A stretch of 64,000 bases of DNA from Kitasatospora sp. NBC_01250 (GCF_036226465.1 NZ_CP108476.1:2046001-2110000); one strand, 5' to 3'. Positions 50,778 to 59,742 are shown, counted from the first letter of the stretch. The notes: generated by a model not told the origin, from the letters alone. A program made the numbers and translations.

Positions 50778-51230
50778 ATGACGACCTTCGCCACCCTTGA
50801 CGAGCTGACCGAGGCGGTCGGCACCGTGCTGGGCACCAGCGCCTGGCACACGGTGACGCAGGAGCAGGTCGACCTGTTCGCCGAGGCGACCGGCGACCAC
50901 CAGTGGATCCACGTCGACCCCGAGCGCGCCAAGGCCGGCCCGTTCGGCGGCCCGATCGCGCACGGCTACCTCACCCTCTCGCTGATCCCGCTGCTGGCCA
51001 AGGAGTGCTATGGCGTCGGGGGCATCCGGATGGCGGTCAACTACGGCTCGGAGAAGGTGCGTTTCCCGGCTCCGCTGCCGGTCGGCACCCCGGTGCGGGC
51101 GACGGCCGAACTGCTCTCGATGACCGAGGTGGCCGACGGCCGGCAGGCGGTGGTCCGGTTCACCATCAGCAGCGAGGCCAGCCCGAAGCCGCACTGCGTC
51201 GCCGAGACGATCACCCGGTTCTACGTCTGA
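50778..51230 (+). CDS. MaoC-family (R)-specific enoyl-CoA hydratase
   Basis: 150 residues, one hot-dog domain. VTQEQVDLFAEATGDHQWIHVDPERA contains the catalytic Asp-His pair; GGPIAHGYLTLSLIPLL follows. NYGSEKVRFPAPLPVGTPVRA is the standard middle. It hydrates 2-enoyl-CoA to (R)-3-hydroxyacyl-CoA. AGGAGCGC lies before the ATG. Hydratase activity was missing from the 16-19 kb operon, but no direct link is visible. Confidence 0.9.
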   Translation: MTTFATLDELTEAVGTVLGTSAWHTVTQEQVDLFAEATGDHQWIHVDPERAKAGPFGGPIAHGYLTLSLIPLLAKECYGVGGIRMAVNYGSEKVRFPAPLPVGTPVRATAELLSMTEVADGRQAVVRFTISSEASPKPHCVAETITRFYV

Positions 51231-51338
51231 TCCCGCTCCCCGCCCGGCGGCGAACGCATCCTGACGCCCCGTCGGACCGGTCCCGCCGGGCCTGCCGGAG
51301 CGGCCCCGTCGACCGGCAGCGCCACGCCTCGAACGGCG

Positions 51339-51358
51339 GGTGGATCGCCCGATCCACC
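51339..51358 (+). terminator. Short-loop hairpin after the MaoC gene
   Basis: GGTGGATCG (51339-51347), CC, CGATCCACC (51350-51358), 108 bases after the stop. A TTTGGGTAGTCT stretch after it (51377-51388) may be the promoter of the MBL gene. The remaining gap up to 51479 holds interlocked short inverted repeats (CGAGCGG/CCGCTCG, CACCAC/GTGGTG near 51411-51451). Confidence 0.5.
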
Positions 51359-51479
51359 GCGCCCGGCAGCGTCGCTTTGGGTAGTCTCCCGATGAGGTGT
51401 TGATCGTATCGAGCGGGCGCCGCACCACACCGGTGTCCGCTCGACGTGGTGCCCCTGACGTCCCTTCCTAGGAGGTGCC

Positions 51480-52706
51480 GTGCCCGGCTCGGTCCCCAGC
51501 TCGTCCCGCTTCACCGATCTTCGCGGCCTGTCGGCCGCCGGCTGGCGACGGATGCGGACGGACGCCTTCGGCGCCGTACCCACCGGCGCGCGCCTGGAGC
51601 GGATCCAGGGCAGCCCGAACTTCGCGGACGGCGCCTTCCAGAACCCGGTGCCCACCCGCCGGCTGGTCTACGAGCGCTCGCCGCTGGAGATCAGCCGGGC
51701 CCAGCTCGCGTCGAACCGGGGCCGGCGGGTGCCGGCCCGGCCGATCCCGGTGCACCGGCTGCGCTCCGCCGAGCTGGCGGTGGCACCGGCCTCGGGGCTG
51801 CGGCTGACCTGGCTGGGCCACGCCACCGTGCTGGCCGAGCTGGACGGCCGCCGGGTGCTCTTCGACCCGGTCTGGGGCGTGCGCTGCTCGCCGTTCCCCG
51901 GGATCGGGCCCAAGCGGCTGCACCCGATGCCGATCCGGCTGGCCGACCTCGGCCCGGTGGACGTCGTGGTGATCTCCCACGACCACTACGACCACCTGGA
52001 CATGACGACGATCCGGGCGCTGATCGGCAGCGGTGCCCGGTTCGCCGCCCCGCTGGGGGTCGGCGCGCACCTGGAGCACTGGGGGGTGCCCGCCGAGCGG
52101 ATCACCGAGCTGGACTGGTGGGAGTCGGCCGAGCTGGCGGGTCTGACGCTGACCGCGACCCCCGCCCGGCACTACTGCAGCCGCGGCCCGCGCACCGACC
52201 CGCTGATGCTCTGGGCCTCCTGGGCGGTGGCCGGCCCCGAGCACCGGGTCTTCCACAGCGGGGATACCGGCTACTTCCCCGGCTTCACCCGGATCGGCGA
52301 GCTGCTGGGCCCGTTCGACGCGACGATGACCCAGGTCGGCGCCTACAGCCAGTTCTGGCCCGAGGTGCACATGACGCCGGAGGAAGGGGTGCGGGCGCAC
52401 CAGGACGTGCGCGGCGGGCTGCTGCTGCCGATCCACTGGGCGACCTTCAACCTCGCGCCGCACCCGTGGGAGGAGCCCGCCGAACGCACCATGGCGGCGG
52501 CGGCCACGCTCGGCGCCGCGGTGGCGGTGCCGCTGCCGGGCGCGCCGTTCGAGCCGGCCGAGCCGCCCGTGCAGCGCGCCTGGTGGCGCACGGTCGCCGG
52601 CCTGCCGGAGAGCACGCCGCTGGTGCCCGCGGCGCCCGCCACGCCCGTCGCCCCCGCCGCTGCGGCCACGCCCGCCCACTCGCACGAGGACGAGGTCCCG
52701 GCCTGA
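51480..52706 (+). CDS. MBL-fold metal-dependent hydrolase (NAPE-PLD/UlaG-like)
   Basis: 408 residues from GTG 51480 (TAGGAGG ahead). WLGHATVLAELDGRRVLFDP starts the beta-lactamase fold. VVISHDHYDHLDMTTI is the zinc-binding HxHxDH motif, RHYCSRGPRTDPLMLWASW supplies a further His, and HSGDTGYFPGF the bridging Asp. VHMTPEEGVRAHQDV and LPIHWATFNL give the last His. The pattern fits N-acylphosphatidylethanolamine phospholipase D-like enzymes. An N-terminal ~90-residue extension and an Ala/Pro-rich tail flank the fold. Convergent with DUF389. Confidence 0.88.
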   Translation: MPGSVPSSSRFTDLRGLSAAGWRRMRTDAFGAVPTGARLERIQGSPNFADGAFQNPVPTRRLVYERSPLEISRAQLASNRGRRVPARPIPVHRLRSAELAVAPASGLRLTWLGHATVLAELDGRRVLFDPVWGVRCSPFPGIGPKRLHPMPIRLADLGPVDVVVISHDHYDHLDMTTIRALIGSGARFAAPLGVGAHLEHWGVPAERITELDWWESAELAGLTLTATPARHYCSRGPRTDPLMLWASWAVAGPEHRVFHSGDTGYFPGFTRIGELLGPFDATMTQVGAYSQFWPEVHMTPEEGVRAHQDVRGGLLLPIHWATFNLAPHPWEEPAERTMAAAATLGAAVAVPLPGAPFEPAEPPVQRAWWRTVAGLPESTPLVPAAPATPVAPAAAATPAHSHEDEVPA

Positions 52707-52728
52707 CGCCCGCTCGGCCGCCGCACCG

Positions 52729-53670
52729 TCACCGGGCGGCCTGGCGGCGGCTCCTCAGCTGCCGCCAGGCCGACTGCTGCACCAGCAGGGTCAGCACGCC
52801 GGCGATCACGATCCCCGACATGTTCAGCAGCAGCTGCACGGTCGACCCCCGGGCCTGCCCGAACTCCCCGTAGGCCAGCGCCACCGCCGCGTTGGCCGCC
52901 GCCGGCACGGTGGTGACCGAGATCGCCACCCCCACCAGCGCGCCGGACTTCGCGGAGGTCAGCGAGAGCAGCCCGGCGACGCCGCCGAGGAACGCCACCA
53001 CCAGGGAGAGCGCGTCCGGCTGGAAGACGAACGAGGTGTTCGGCCGCGAGCCGTGGAAGTCCGCCTCGGTGAAGAGGCCGAAGGCGTTCATCATCCAGCT
53101 GAACAGGATGGTCAGCACGATCGCCACCGCGAACCCGCCCAGCAGCGCGGTGAGCGAGCGCAGCGCGGGGTGGGCGCGCCGCTGCACCAGGGCGACGCAG
53201 AGCCCGGCCAGCGGCCCGAACTCGGGCCCCACCACCATCGCGCCGACGATCAGCACGGCGCTGTCCAGTACCACGCCGCAGGCCGCCAGCATGGTGGCCG
53301 TGACGATGAACGCCAGGTAGGTGTAGGAGAAGGCGGACTCCTCGTGGGTGACCTCGGTGACCGACTCCCAGACCAGGGCGTCCGAGCCCAGGCCCGGGGC
53401 CCGGCTCTCGGCCTCCCGGGCGGCCCGCGAGATGGACAGCTCCAGCGCGGAGACGTCGATCGCCCCCTGCTCGGGCACCCCGAGTGCACGCAGTCCCGCC
53501 AGCAGCTCGTCCGCCGACTCGCGCGCCACGTCGCACAGCACCACGTCCCCGGGCGGGCGCCGGGCCGCGGCCGGCAGCGTGACGACGTGGGTGGCGCCGA
53601 GGGTGGAGTCCAGCAGGTCGAGCACGGCGGGGAGCAGCGGGCCGGGGACGATCAGGCGCAGGTGCAGCAC
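52729..53670 (-). CDS. DUF389 membrane protein
   Basis: 313 residues from a GTG at 53670, with CCGGAG six bases ahead; a start at 53709 would add 13 residues. The N-terminal ~95 residues are a small cytoplasmic alpha/beta region (LRLIVPGPLLPAVLDLLDST). Five to six membrane helices follow. The family phrase AFIVTATMLAACGVVLDSAV LIVGAMVVGPEFGPLAGLC is clear, as is TSAKSGALVGVAISVTTVPA AANAAVA. Function of DUF389 is unknown. Confidence 0.87.
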   Translation of the reverse strand: MLHLRLIVPGPLLPAVLDLLDSTLGATHVVTLPAAARRPPGDVVLCDVARESADELLAGLRALGVPEQGAIDVSALELSISRAAREAESRAPGLGSDALVWESVTEVTHEESAFSYTYLAFIVTATMLAACGVVLDSAVLIVGAMVVGPEFGPLAGLCVALVQRRAHPALRSLTALLGGFAVAIVLTILFSWMMNAFGLFTEADFHGSRPNTSFVFQPDALSLVVAFLGGVAGLLSLTSAKSGALVGVAISVTTVPAAANAAVALAYGEFGQARGSTVQLLLNMSGIVIAGVLTLLVQQSAWRQLRSRRQAAR

Positions 53671-53743
53671 GAGGGACTCCGGAGGTTGCCGACGGGTAAC
53701 CCACCTCACAGTGCCGCCCGGTGCGTTCTGCCACTATGACCGG

Positions 53744-54718
53744 ATGGCAGACGCACCGGCACGCGACCACCGGACGGCCCAGGGGCCCGGCGAGGGTCAG
53801 GGTCAGGCCGACCACTCGGCTCCCACCCCCGCGAGCGGGGTCCAGGTGGCCTCGTTCCGGGACCTGCTGCGGATCGAGGAGCTGGACGAGAACCTGTTCC
53901 GGGGCCACTGCCACGCCGGTGCCCCGCTGCGCGCCTTCGGCGGCCAGGTGGCCGCCCAGGCGCTCACCGCCGGTGGCCGCACCATGCCCGCCGGGCGCGG
54001 GGTGCACTCGCTGCACGGCTACTTCCTGAGACCCGGCGACCCCGGCCGCCCGATCATCTACCAGGTGGAGCGGATCCGCGACGGCCACTCCTACGCCACC
54101 CGCCGGGTGACGGCCGTCCAGCGCGGCGAGGCGATCTTCACGCTCTCCGCCTCCTTCAAGCAGCCCGAGCAGGCCCCCGAGCGCCAGCGCGTCATGCCGC
54201 CGGTGCCGGGGCCCGAGGAGCTGCCCGACCCGTTCCCGGAGTGGGCGCGCGCCGACCCGGCCGACTTCGACCAGGCGGCCGGGTTCCACTCGTTGGACAT
54301 CCGCTTCATTCCGCCGGACGCGCCGGGCATGCCGCCGGAGGCCGAGGGCGTGCCGCAGCAGTTCGTCTGGCTGCGCAGCGGTTCGCCGCTGCCGGCCGAG
54401 GACGGGCTGCTGCACGTGTGCGCGCTGACCTACCTCTCGGACCTGACGCTGGCCGCCACCACCGCGCTGCACCGCCAGCCGCACCGCTTCCAGCGCAGTG
54501 AGCCGCCACCGGTCACGCTGGCCTCGCTGGACCACGCGATGTGGTTCCACCGGCCGTTCCGGGCGGACGACTGGCTGCTCTTCGCCCAGCGCAGCCCCTC
54601 CGTCTCGGACGGCCGGGGGCTGGCGCTCGGTGAGTTCTACAGCCGGGACGGGCAGCTGGTGGCCTCCGCCGTCCAGGAGACCCTGGTGCGCGAGCGGCGC
54701 CCGCTGCCGCGCGGCTGA
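53744..54718 (+). CDS. tesB: Acyl-CoA thioesterase II (TesB)
   Basis: 324 residues; hydrolyses acyl-CoA to free acid and CoA. Double hot-dog fold: LLRIEELDENLFRGHCHAG and RAFGGQVAAQALTAGGRT, GVHSLHGYFLRPGDPGRPII YQVERIRDGHSYATRRV, then FVWLRSG and SLDHAMWFHRPFRADDWLLF with the catalytic Asp. The first ~35 residues are low complexity. Start ATG 53744. A fatty-acid enzyme again, near MaoC. Confidence 0.92.
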   Translation: MADAPARDHRTAQGPGEGQGQADHSAPTPASGVQVASFRDLLRIEELDENLFRGHCHAGAPLRAFGGQVAAQALTAGGRTMPAGRGVHSLHGYFLRPGDPGRPIIYQVERIRDGHSYATRRVTAVQRGEAIFTLSASFKQPEQAPERQRVMPPVPGPEELPDPFPEWARADPADFDQAAGFHSLDIRFIPPDAPGMPPEAEGVPQQFVWLRSGSPLPAEDGLLHVCALTYLSDLTLAATTALHRQPHRFQRSEPPPVTLASLDHAMWFHRPFRADDWLLFAQRSPSVSDGRGLALGEFYSRDGQLVASAVQETLVRERRPLPRG

Positions 54719-54843
54719 CGCCCGCGGGGCGGGGGCACGGCGCGTCGGGGAACACGGCGCGTCGGGGGCCGGTGCCGAGATTTCGCCGGAGATAGTGCGA
54801 TATGCGGCGCTTTCCGCCGCACCGTCGCGGCGAGAGGCCACCG

Positions 54844-56514
54844 ATGACCCGTCAGCCCCCCGACAGCCCGGACCTCCTGACGCCGCTGCCGGCGCCGGCC
54901 CCGCCCCCGCGGGAGACGCTGCCGACCGACCGGGTGGTCTTCGGGGTCAGCGCCGTGGTGGTGCTCGGCGTGGTCGGCTGGGGCGTCTTCGCCCAGAAGT
55001 CGCTGGGCCACGCGTCCAGCACCGCGCTCGGCTGGGTGCTGCACAACTTCGGCTGGCTCTTCGTGGTCGCCGCGGACGTCTTCCTGGTGCTGACCGTGCT
55101 GCTGGCGCTCAGCCGGTTCGGCCGGATCAGGCTGGGCCGCGACGAGGAGCGCCCCGAGTTCTCCACGCTGGCCTGGATCGCCATGATGTTCAGCGCCGGC
55201 ATGGGCATCGGCCTGATGTTCTACGGCGTCGGCGAGCCGCTCCAGCTCTACGCCCAGCCGCAGCCCGGCTCCGGGCTGACCCCGCTGACCCCGGCGGCCG
55301 CCCGGTCCGCGCTGGAGTTCTCGCTCTTCCACTGGACCCTGCACCCGTGGGCGATCTACGCGGTCGGCGGCCTGGCGATGGCGTACACGACCTTCCGCAA
55401 GGGGCGGGGCAACCGGATCAGCGCGGCCTTCGTGCCGCTGCTCGGCGAGCGCCGGGCGAACGGCTGGGCGGGCAAGGGGATCGACCTGCTGGCGGTCTTC
55501 GCCACCGTCTTCGGCTCCGCGACCAGCCTCGGCCTGGGCGCGCTGCAGGTGGCCGACGGCCTGGGCTACATCTCCTCGGCGCAGAACTCCCGGCACCTGC
55601 AGCTGATCATCATCGGCTCGCTGACCGCCGCCTTCGTGCTCTCCGCCTTCTCCGGGGTGCACAAGGGGGTCAAGTGGCTGAGCACCGCCAACGTGGTGCT
55701 GGCCTCGGTGATCATGCTCTTCGTCTTCGTGGTCGGGCCGACCGTCTACGTGCTGGACGCCATCCCGGCCACCGTCGGCGGCTACCTCGCCGACCTGGTC
55801 ACGATGGCCAGTCAGACCGGCGCCTTCACGGACGAGAAGTGGCTCGGGTCCTGGACCATCTTCTACTGGGCCTGGTGGCTCTCCTGGGCGCCCTTCGTCG
55901 GTACCTTCATCGCGCGCATCTCGCGCGGCCGCACGGTGCGCGAGTTCCTGGTCGGGGTGCTGCTGGTGCCCAGCGGGGCCACCGTGGTCTGGTTCTGCGT
56001 GATGGGCGGCACCGCGATCCGGCTGGACGCCACCGGGCGCGCGGACCTGGTGGCCACCATCCCGCAGGGTCCGGAGGCCTCGCTCTTCGCGATGATGAAG
56101 TCGCTGCCCTGGGGGTCGGTGAGCAGCGTGGTGTGCGTGCTCCTGGTCATGACCTACTTCATCACCAGCGCGGACTCCGCCTCGCTGGTGCTCGGCTCGC
56201 TCTCCAGCGGCGGCTCGCTGCACCCGCGCACCTGGCTGGTGGTGGTCTGGGGCGTGCTGATGGGCGGGGTGGCCGCCGCGCTGCTGCTGGCCGGCGGGCT
56301 GACGGCGCTGCAGAACGCCACCATCCTGGTCGCGCTGCCGTTCGTGGTGGTGATGCTCGGGCTCTGCCTGGCGCTGGTCAAGGAGCTGCGCCAGGACCCG
56401 TCGGCCGGGCCGCCGCGGTTCCACCCCGGGCACGGGCTGCGCGACGCGGTGCGGGTGGCGGTCGGCGACCCGCCGGACAAGGTGCCGGCCGGCCAGGCTC
56501 CCCCGTCCGGGTGA
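54844..56514 (+). CDS. BCCT-family transporter (betaine/choline/carnitine type)
   Basis: 556 residues with about twelve membrane helices. STLAWIAMMFSAGMGIGLMF YGVGEPLQLYA and SLFHWTLHPWAIYAVGGLAM are family phrases; SWTIFYWAWWLSWAPFVGTF IARISRGRTVREF is the hallmark Trp-rich segment. Imports quaternary ammonium compounds, probably for osmoprotection. Start at ATG 54844 with GAGAGG ahead; an in-frame ATG at 54802 is less likely. Two adjacent hairpins lie downstream. Confidence 0.92.
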   Translation: MTRQPPDSPDLLTPLPAPAPPPRETLPTDRVVFGVSAVVVLGVVGWGVFAQKSLGHASSTALGWVLHNFGWLFVVAADVFLVLTVLLALSRFGRIRLGRDEERPEFSTLAWIAMMFSAGMGIGLMFYGVGEPLQLYAQPQPGSGLTPLTPAAARSALEFSLFHWTLHPWAIYAVGGLAMAYTTFRKGRGNRISAAFVPLLGERRANGWAGKGIDLLAVFATVFGSATSLGLGALQVADGLGYISSAQNSRHLQLIIIGSLTAAFVLSAFSGVHKGVKWLSTANVVLASVIMLFVFVVGPTVYVLDAIPATVGGYLADLVTMASQTGAFTDEKWLGSWTIFYWAWWLSWAPFVGTFIARISRGRTVREFLVGVLLVPSGATVVWFCVMGGTAIRLDATGRADLVATIPQGPEASLFAMMKSLPWGSVSSVVCVLLVMTYFITSADSASLVLGSLSSGGSLHPRTWLVVVWGVLMGGVAAALLLAGGLTALQNATILVALPFVVVMLGLCLALVKELRQDPSAGPPRFHPGHGLRDAVRVAVGDPPDKVPAGQAPPSG

Positions 56515-56561
56515 AGTAGCGCCGCCGTCGCGGCCGTTCTCCACCGCCCGCCGAGCGGGAC

Positions 56562-56598
56562 CCGACCGGCCTGCGGTCGGCCGGGAGCCCGCTCCCGG
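56562..56598 (+). terminator. Two consecutive hairpins after the BCCT gene
   Basis: CCGACCG-GCCTG-CGGTCGG (56562-56580) and, touching it, the perfect palindrome CCGGGAGCCCGCTCCCGG (56581-56598), within 85 bases after the stop. Confidence 0.7.
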
Positions 56599-56710
56599 GG
56601 CATCTGCCCAGGTGGGGGCGGGCCGTTTCGTGCCAAACCGCCGCATCCCGCCGGTGCGGCGTTCACCCGTGTGTCGTCATCGTTTAACACCCGACTGGAA
56701 TGCTCGGACC

Positions 56711-56935
56711 ATGGACGACTCGTTGCCGCCGCTCCGCCTCCCGGTGGAGCCCCTCCCCGCGGACTCCCCGGACGCACCGGACGCCGCACGCTTTCCGCTG
56801 CCCAAGCGCCACCGCCGCTACCTGGCCTGCGCCGCGGTGGCCGCCTCGGTCGCGCTCGGCACGCTCGGCGTGGGCGCGACCGTGGAGACCGTCCAGCACC
56901 ACACCGCGGTGACCGCGGCGGCCCAGAGCCGCTGA
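56711..56935 (+). CDS. Small membrane or secreted protein
   Basis: 74 residues. An acidic/Pro-rich start (MDDSLPPLRLPVEPLPADSP) is followed by KRHRRYLACAAVAASVALGT LGVGATVETVQHH, a basic stretch and one hydrophobic helix (~37-57), then a short outside tail. No family recognised. A locally A/T-rich promoter-like region (TCATCGTTTAACAC) lies just upstream. Convergent with DUF4180, 19 bases apart. Confidence 0.5.
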   Translation: MDDSLPPLRLPVEPLPADSPDAPDAARFPLPKRHRRYLACAAVAASVALGTLGVGATVETVQHHTAVTAAAQSR

Positions 56936-56954
56936 CGGGCCGGCCGGGAGGCGG

Positions 56955-57326
56955 TCAGCCCCGGGCGGCCAGCCGCTCGTCCAGCTCCGCGAGGTCGGTG
57001 ACGAACCAGATCTGGCTCCCCCGGTCGCACTCGCGCACGAAGTCGCGCAGCGCCGAACTCTCCTCGGTCCACCGGGAGATGTCGCCGACCACGGCGACGT
57101 TGACCCGGTACTGCGCGAACTTCTGCAGCAGCTCGCCGGCCACGCCGGTGCGCAGCCGGAAGAAGTCCTGGTGCCAGCGCGCCACCGGCACCGCCACCCA
57201 CTGCGCTTCGCCGCCGGCCGCGTCGCCGATCAGCTGCAGCGCGTCCGGGACGCCGGACACGGGATCCCCCTTCGGCTCGCAGACCAGCACGGCAGCACCG
57301 CTCATCCGATGGACCGTCATTCCCAC
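56955..57326 (-). CDS. DUF4180 protein
   Basis: 123 residues. AVLVCEPKGDPVSGVPDALQ LIGDA, VPVARWHQDFFRLRTGVAGE LLQKFAQYRVNVAVVGDIS and ALRDFVRECDRGSQIWFV match the DUF4180 pattern. Fold is probably alpha/beta, function unknown. Twelve bases after the HTH gene, so almost certainly in its operon. Confidence 0.85.
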   Translation of the reverse strand: MGMTVHRMSGAAVLVCEPKGDPVSGVPDALQLIGDAAGGEAQWVAVPVARWHQDFFRLRTGVAGELLQKFAQYRVNVAVVGDISRWTEESSALRDFVRECDRGSQIWFVTDLAELDERLAARG

Positions 57327-57338
57327 TCAACCTCTCTG

Positions 57339-57821
57339 TCAGGGGCTTGAGATGTCCGCCGCCACCGCGCCGACCAGGCGCAGGATCTCGGCACTGTCCT
57401 CCGCGCCGCCCAGCACGATGATCTTCATGGTGCGGCGCGCCTCGTCGCGCACCGTCTCCACCCGCAACGGCACCCGGTCCGGGCGGTGGGCGACGGAGGC
57501 GTGCAGCAGGGTGGCGAGCCGGTCCATCGCGACGGCGTCGATGCCGTCGATCCGGACGATGCTCGACACCTCGACCTCCGCCGCCGCGGCGACGCCCGAC
57601 CCCCCGGTCGCGACCTCGGCCGCACCGCCGGACGCGCCCTCGGTCTCGGCCACCGCCGTGGACCCGCCGGTGAACTCCGCCAGGTCCTGCGCCGCGATCC
57701 GGTACTGCTTGCCGATCCGGACGGCCTTGAGCCGCCCGTCCCTGATGTATGCGCGGACCGTGCGTACGTGCAGGCCGAGCAGGACGGCGACCTGGTCGAC
57801 CGAGTACATCTGCGGCGCCAT
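57339..57821 (-). CDS. Excisionase/MerR-type HTH DNA-binding protein
   Basis: 160 residues from MAPQMYSVDQVAVLLGLHVR TVRAYIRDGRLKAVRIGKQY; this is the winged HTH of the excisionase/MerR superfamily used in many small actinobacterial regulators. The C-terminal half (SIVRIDGIDAVAMDRLATLL, RTMKIIVLGGAEDSAEILRL VGAV) is a small ligand or dimer domain. Pairs with DUF4180 downstream. A start four codons later is possible. The palindrome at 57849-57881 is its likely autoregulatory site. Confidence 0.82.
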   Translation of the reverse strand: MAPQMYSVDQVAVLLGLHVRTVRAYIRDGRLKAVRIGKQYRIAAQDLAEFTGGSTAVAETEGASGGAAEVATGGSGVAAAAEVEVSSIVRIDGIDAVAMDRLATLLHASVAHRPDRVPLRVETVRDEARRTMKIIVLGGAEDSAEILRLVGAVAADISSP

Positions 57822-57848
57822 CTCCTGGGACCATCCTTCCCTAAACAT

Positions 57849-57881
57849 CCCTATGCTGTCCAACCTCACGGCAGCATAGGG
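57849..57881 (-). promoter_or_regulatory. Inverted repeat upstream of the HTH-DUF4180 pair
   Basis: CCCTATGCTG (57849-57858) and CAGCATAGGG (57872-57881), 13 bases between. ATAGGGA recurs at 57877-57893. Lies 28 bases ahead of the HTH start. A/T content is locally raised. Candidate operator; it also lies just after the stop of the gene at 57910. Confidence 0.55.
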
Positions 57882-57909
57882 AGTGATAGGGAGGGATCGA
57901 CGCAGGGGG

Positions 57910-59742
57910 TCAGCGACGGGAGTGGCGCCCGGTGCTCGGCTCGGTGCCCAGTTCGAGCCGCGCGGCGTAGCGGGCCGCGGGGGCGAGCAGCGTCCAGCCG
58001 CCGCGGGCGGCGCACGGCTCGCCGCCGGACGGAACGCTCGGCGCGCTCGGGGCGATCAGTCCCATCGCGTGCAGCAGGTCGAGCAGGTCGCGGCGGAAGG
58101 CGGCCCGGTCGGCCAGGTGCGCCCGGCGCCAGTGGGCGGCGCGCGGGTCGTGCCCGTGGTCCTCGGAGTCGTACTCGTCGGCCAGGTCCCCGAGGATCCC
58201 GTCTATCAGCGCCTCGGCGATCGGCACGCCCGCGGTCGCGGGCGCGGGCGGACGGGCGGCTGGCTCGTCCTCGGCGGGCAGCGGACGGAGCTCCTCCACC
58301 AGCCGTTCGACCAGCAGCAGTGCCACGTGCGCCAGCGGCCCCGGACCGGGGAACCGCAGGTCGGTCAGCTCGCCCGCCGGGTCGAGCAGCGCGATCCCCT
58401 CGCAGCGGATCTCGGCGGTCAGCCCGAGGAAGTCCGCGAGCATCGCCGCCTCGGCGGTGCGCGACTCCCACAGCCACTCCCGCTCCAGCGGGGTCAGGTC
58501 GGCCAGCAGCAGCGCCGGTGTCTCGACCAGCCGGCGGCGGACCGCGACCGGCACGGTGGTGCGCGGCGCCGGCGGGTCCTGCGGGCCCGGCGGGCGGCAG
58601 CCGGCCACCACGGCAGCGGCGAGTTCACGGTTGACGGTCAGCCAGGCGGCGGCGGGCGCCGCGGCTGCCGAGGGTATGGAGAGGGCGAGGACCTGCCACT
58701 CGGTGAGCAGCGCGATCGCCACGCCGACCGCCTCCGGATCCACGGCGAGGGGCTGCACCCCCGGCTCGGCGACGGCTTCGGCACCGCTCTCCCCCACCGC
58801 GGCGGCGCCGGGGTGCGCGACCTGGGCCGCCAGCTGCGCGGCGGGCCAGCGCGCCGGGCCGTCCAGCAGCACGGCGAGGGTCAGCGCCAGCGCGGCGTAC
58901 TGCTCGGGGGTGCAGGGGCGGCCGTGCACGGTGAGGCGGCGCAGCGTGCCGGTGCCGAGCTCGGCCTTGCGCAACCGGGCGAAGGAGTCGGTGACGGTGA
59001 GCGGATAGCCGAGCTGCTCGGCGAAGCGCTCGGTGAGCCAGGCCGCGTGACGGCGGATCAGTCCGAAGGCCTGGGCGTGCGGGCCGGTGGCGGTGACCAG
59101 CGGGTGCGCGAGCAGCATCCGTGCGGCGGCCCGGCGTTCGGCCGAGAGCGCGTCGGCGCGGCGGCGGTCGGCGCCCTGCGGGAGTGCCGCGCCGGCCGGC
59201 GGCTCGGGCTTGCGGTGCCGGCCGGCGGCGGCGGAGGGGGCCGGTGCGGGGGCGATCGCGAGGCGGCGCCCGCGCCGGGCACGGGCCGGCGAGCCGCCCG
59301 ACGGCGTCGCTCCGGCATGCTGACGGACCGTCGGGCCGTGCCACCAGCTGGCCTCGGCGAGGTCCGCGCAGGCCGGGGCGGGGGCGGTGCCGACGTGCCG
59401 GGCACCGTAGAGGCCGAAGGCGTTGGCGAACAGGTCATGCGCCTGGTCGGGGGTGGCGGCGGCGAAGCACCGGGCGAGCTCGCGCAGCCCCTCGGTGAGG
59501 TCGGCTCCGCCCCCGGCCGCCGGGCGCCGCCGCTCGGGCTCGATCGGCTGCCAGTCCGTCAGGGTCAGTGTCACCTCGCCCCCGTAGGCCGGCTGCGGGC
59601 CGGGGCCCGCTTCGGTGCCACCGCCGGAGGACGGCGGGGGCGTGGCAGCGGTGGGCGGCCTGGTGCCGTCGGAAGGGAGGGTCAGCAGGTCACCAGCGCC
59701 GGTGGGTGGATCGGTCCCCTCCAGCCCTCCGCCCCCGCCCAC
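57910..59742 (-). CDS. Orphan Wadjet-like protein: JetA (TIGR02677) C-terminal part fused to JetB-like (TIGR02678) domain
   Basis: 610 residues, one open frame. Residues ~80-190 read LTEGLRELARCFAAATPDQA HDLFANAFGLYGARHVG and EASWWHGPTVR, like the end of TIGR02677 proteins (LARWF....AH.L...AFGL..ARH... SWW..PPVR). From ~200, AERRAAARMLLAHPLVTATG, FGLIRRHAAWLTERFAEQLG YPLTVTDSFARLRKAE and PCTPEQYAALALTLAVLL follow TIGR02678 (JetB/MksE-like). In Wadjet anti-plasmid systems these are separate proteins beside an SMC-like JetC and a JetD nuclease; none of those is here. Either a remnant fused by deletion, or a new single-protein derivative. Recognition is from memory of the families. Confidence 0.6.
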   Translation of the reverse strand: MGGGGGLEGTDPPTGAGDLLTLPSDGTRPPTAATPPPSSGGGTEAGPGPQPAYGGEVTLTLTDWQPIEPERRRPAAGGGADLTEGLRELARCFAAATPDQAHDLFANAFGLYGARHVGTAPAPACADLAEASWWHGPTVRQHAGATPSGGSPARARRGRRLAIAPAPAPSAAAGRHRKPEPPAGAALPQGADRRRADALSAERRAAARMLLAHPLVTATGPHAQAFGLIRRHAAWLTERFAEQLGYPLTVTDSFARLRKAELGTGTLRRLTVHGRPCTPEQYAALALTLAVLLDGPARWPAAQLAAQVAHPGAAAVGESGAEAVAEPGVQPLAVDPEAVGVAIALLTEWQVLALSIPSAAAAPAAAWLTVNRELAAAVVAGCRPPGPQDPPAPRTTVPVAVRRRLVETPALLLADLTPLEREWLWESRTAEAAMLADFLGLTAEIRCEGIALLDPAGELTDLRFPGPGPLAHVALLLVERLVEELRPLPAEDEPAARPPAPATAGVPIAEALIDGILGDLADEYDSEDHGHDPRAAHWRRAHLADRAAFRRDLLDLLHAMGLIAPSAPSVPSGGEPCAARGGWTLLAPAARYAARLELGTEPSTGRHSRR

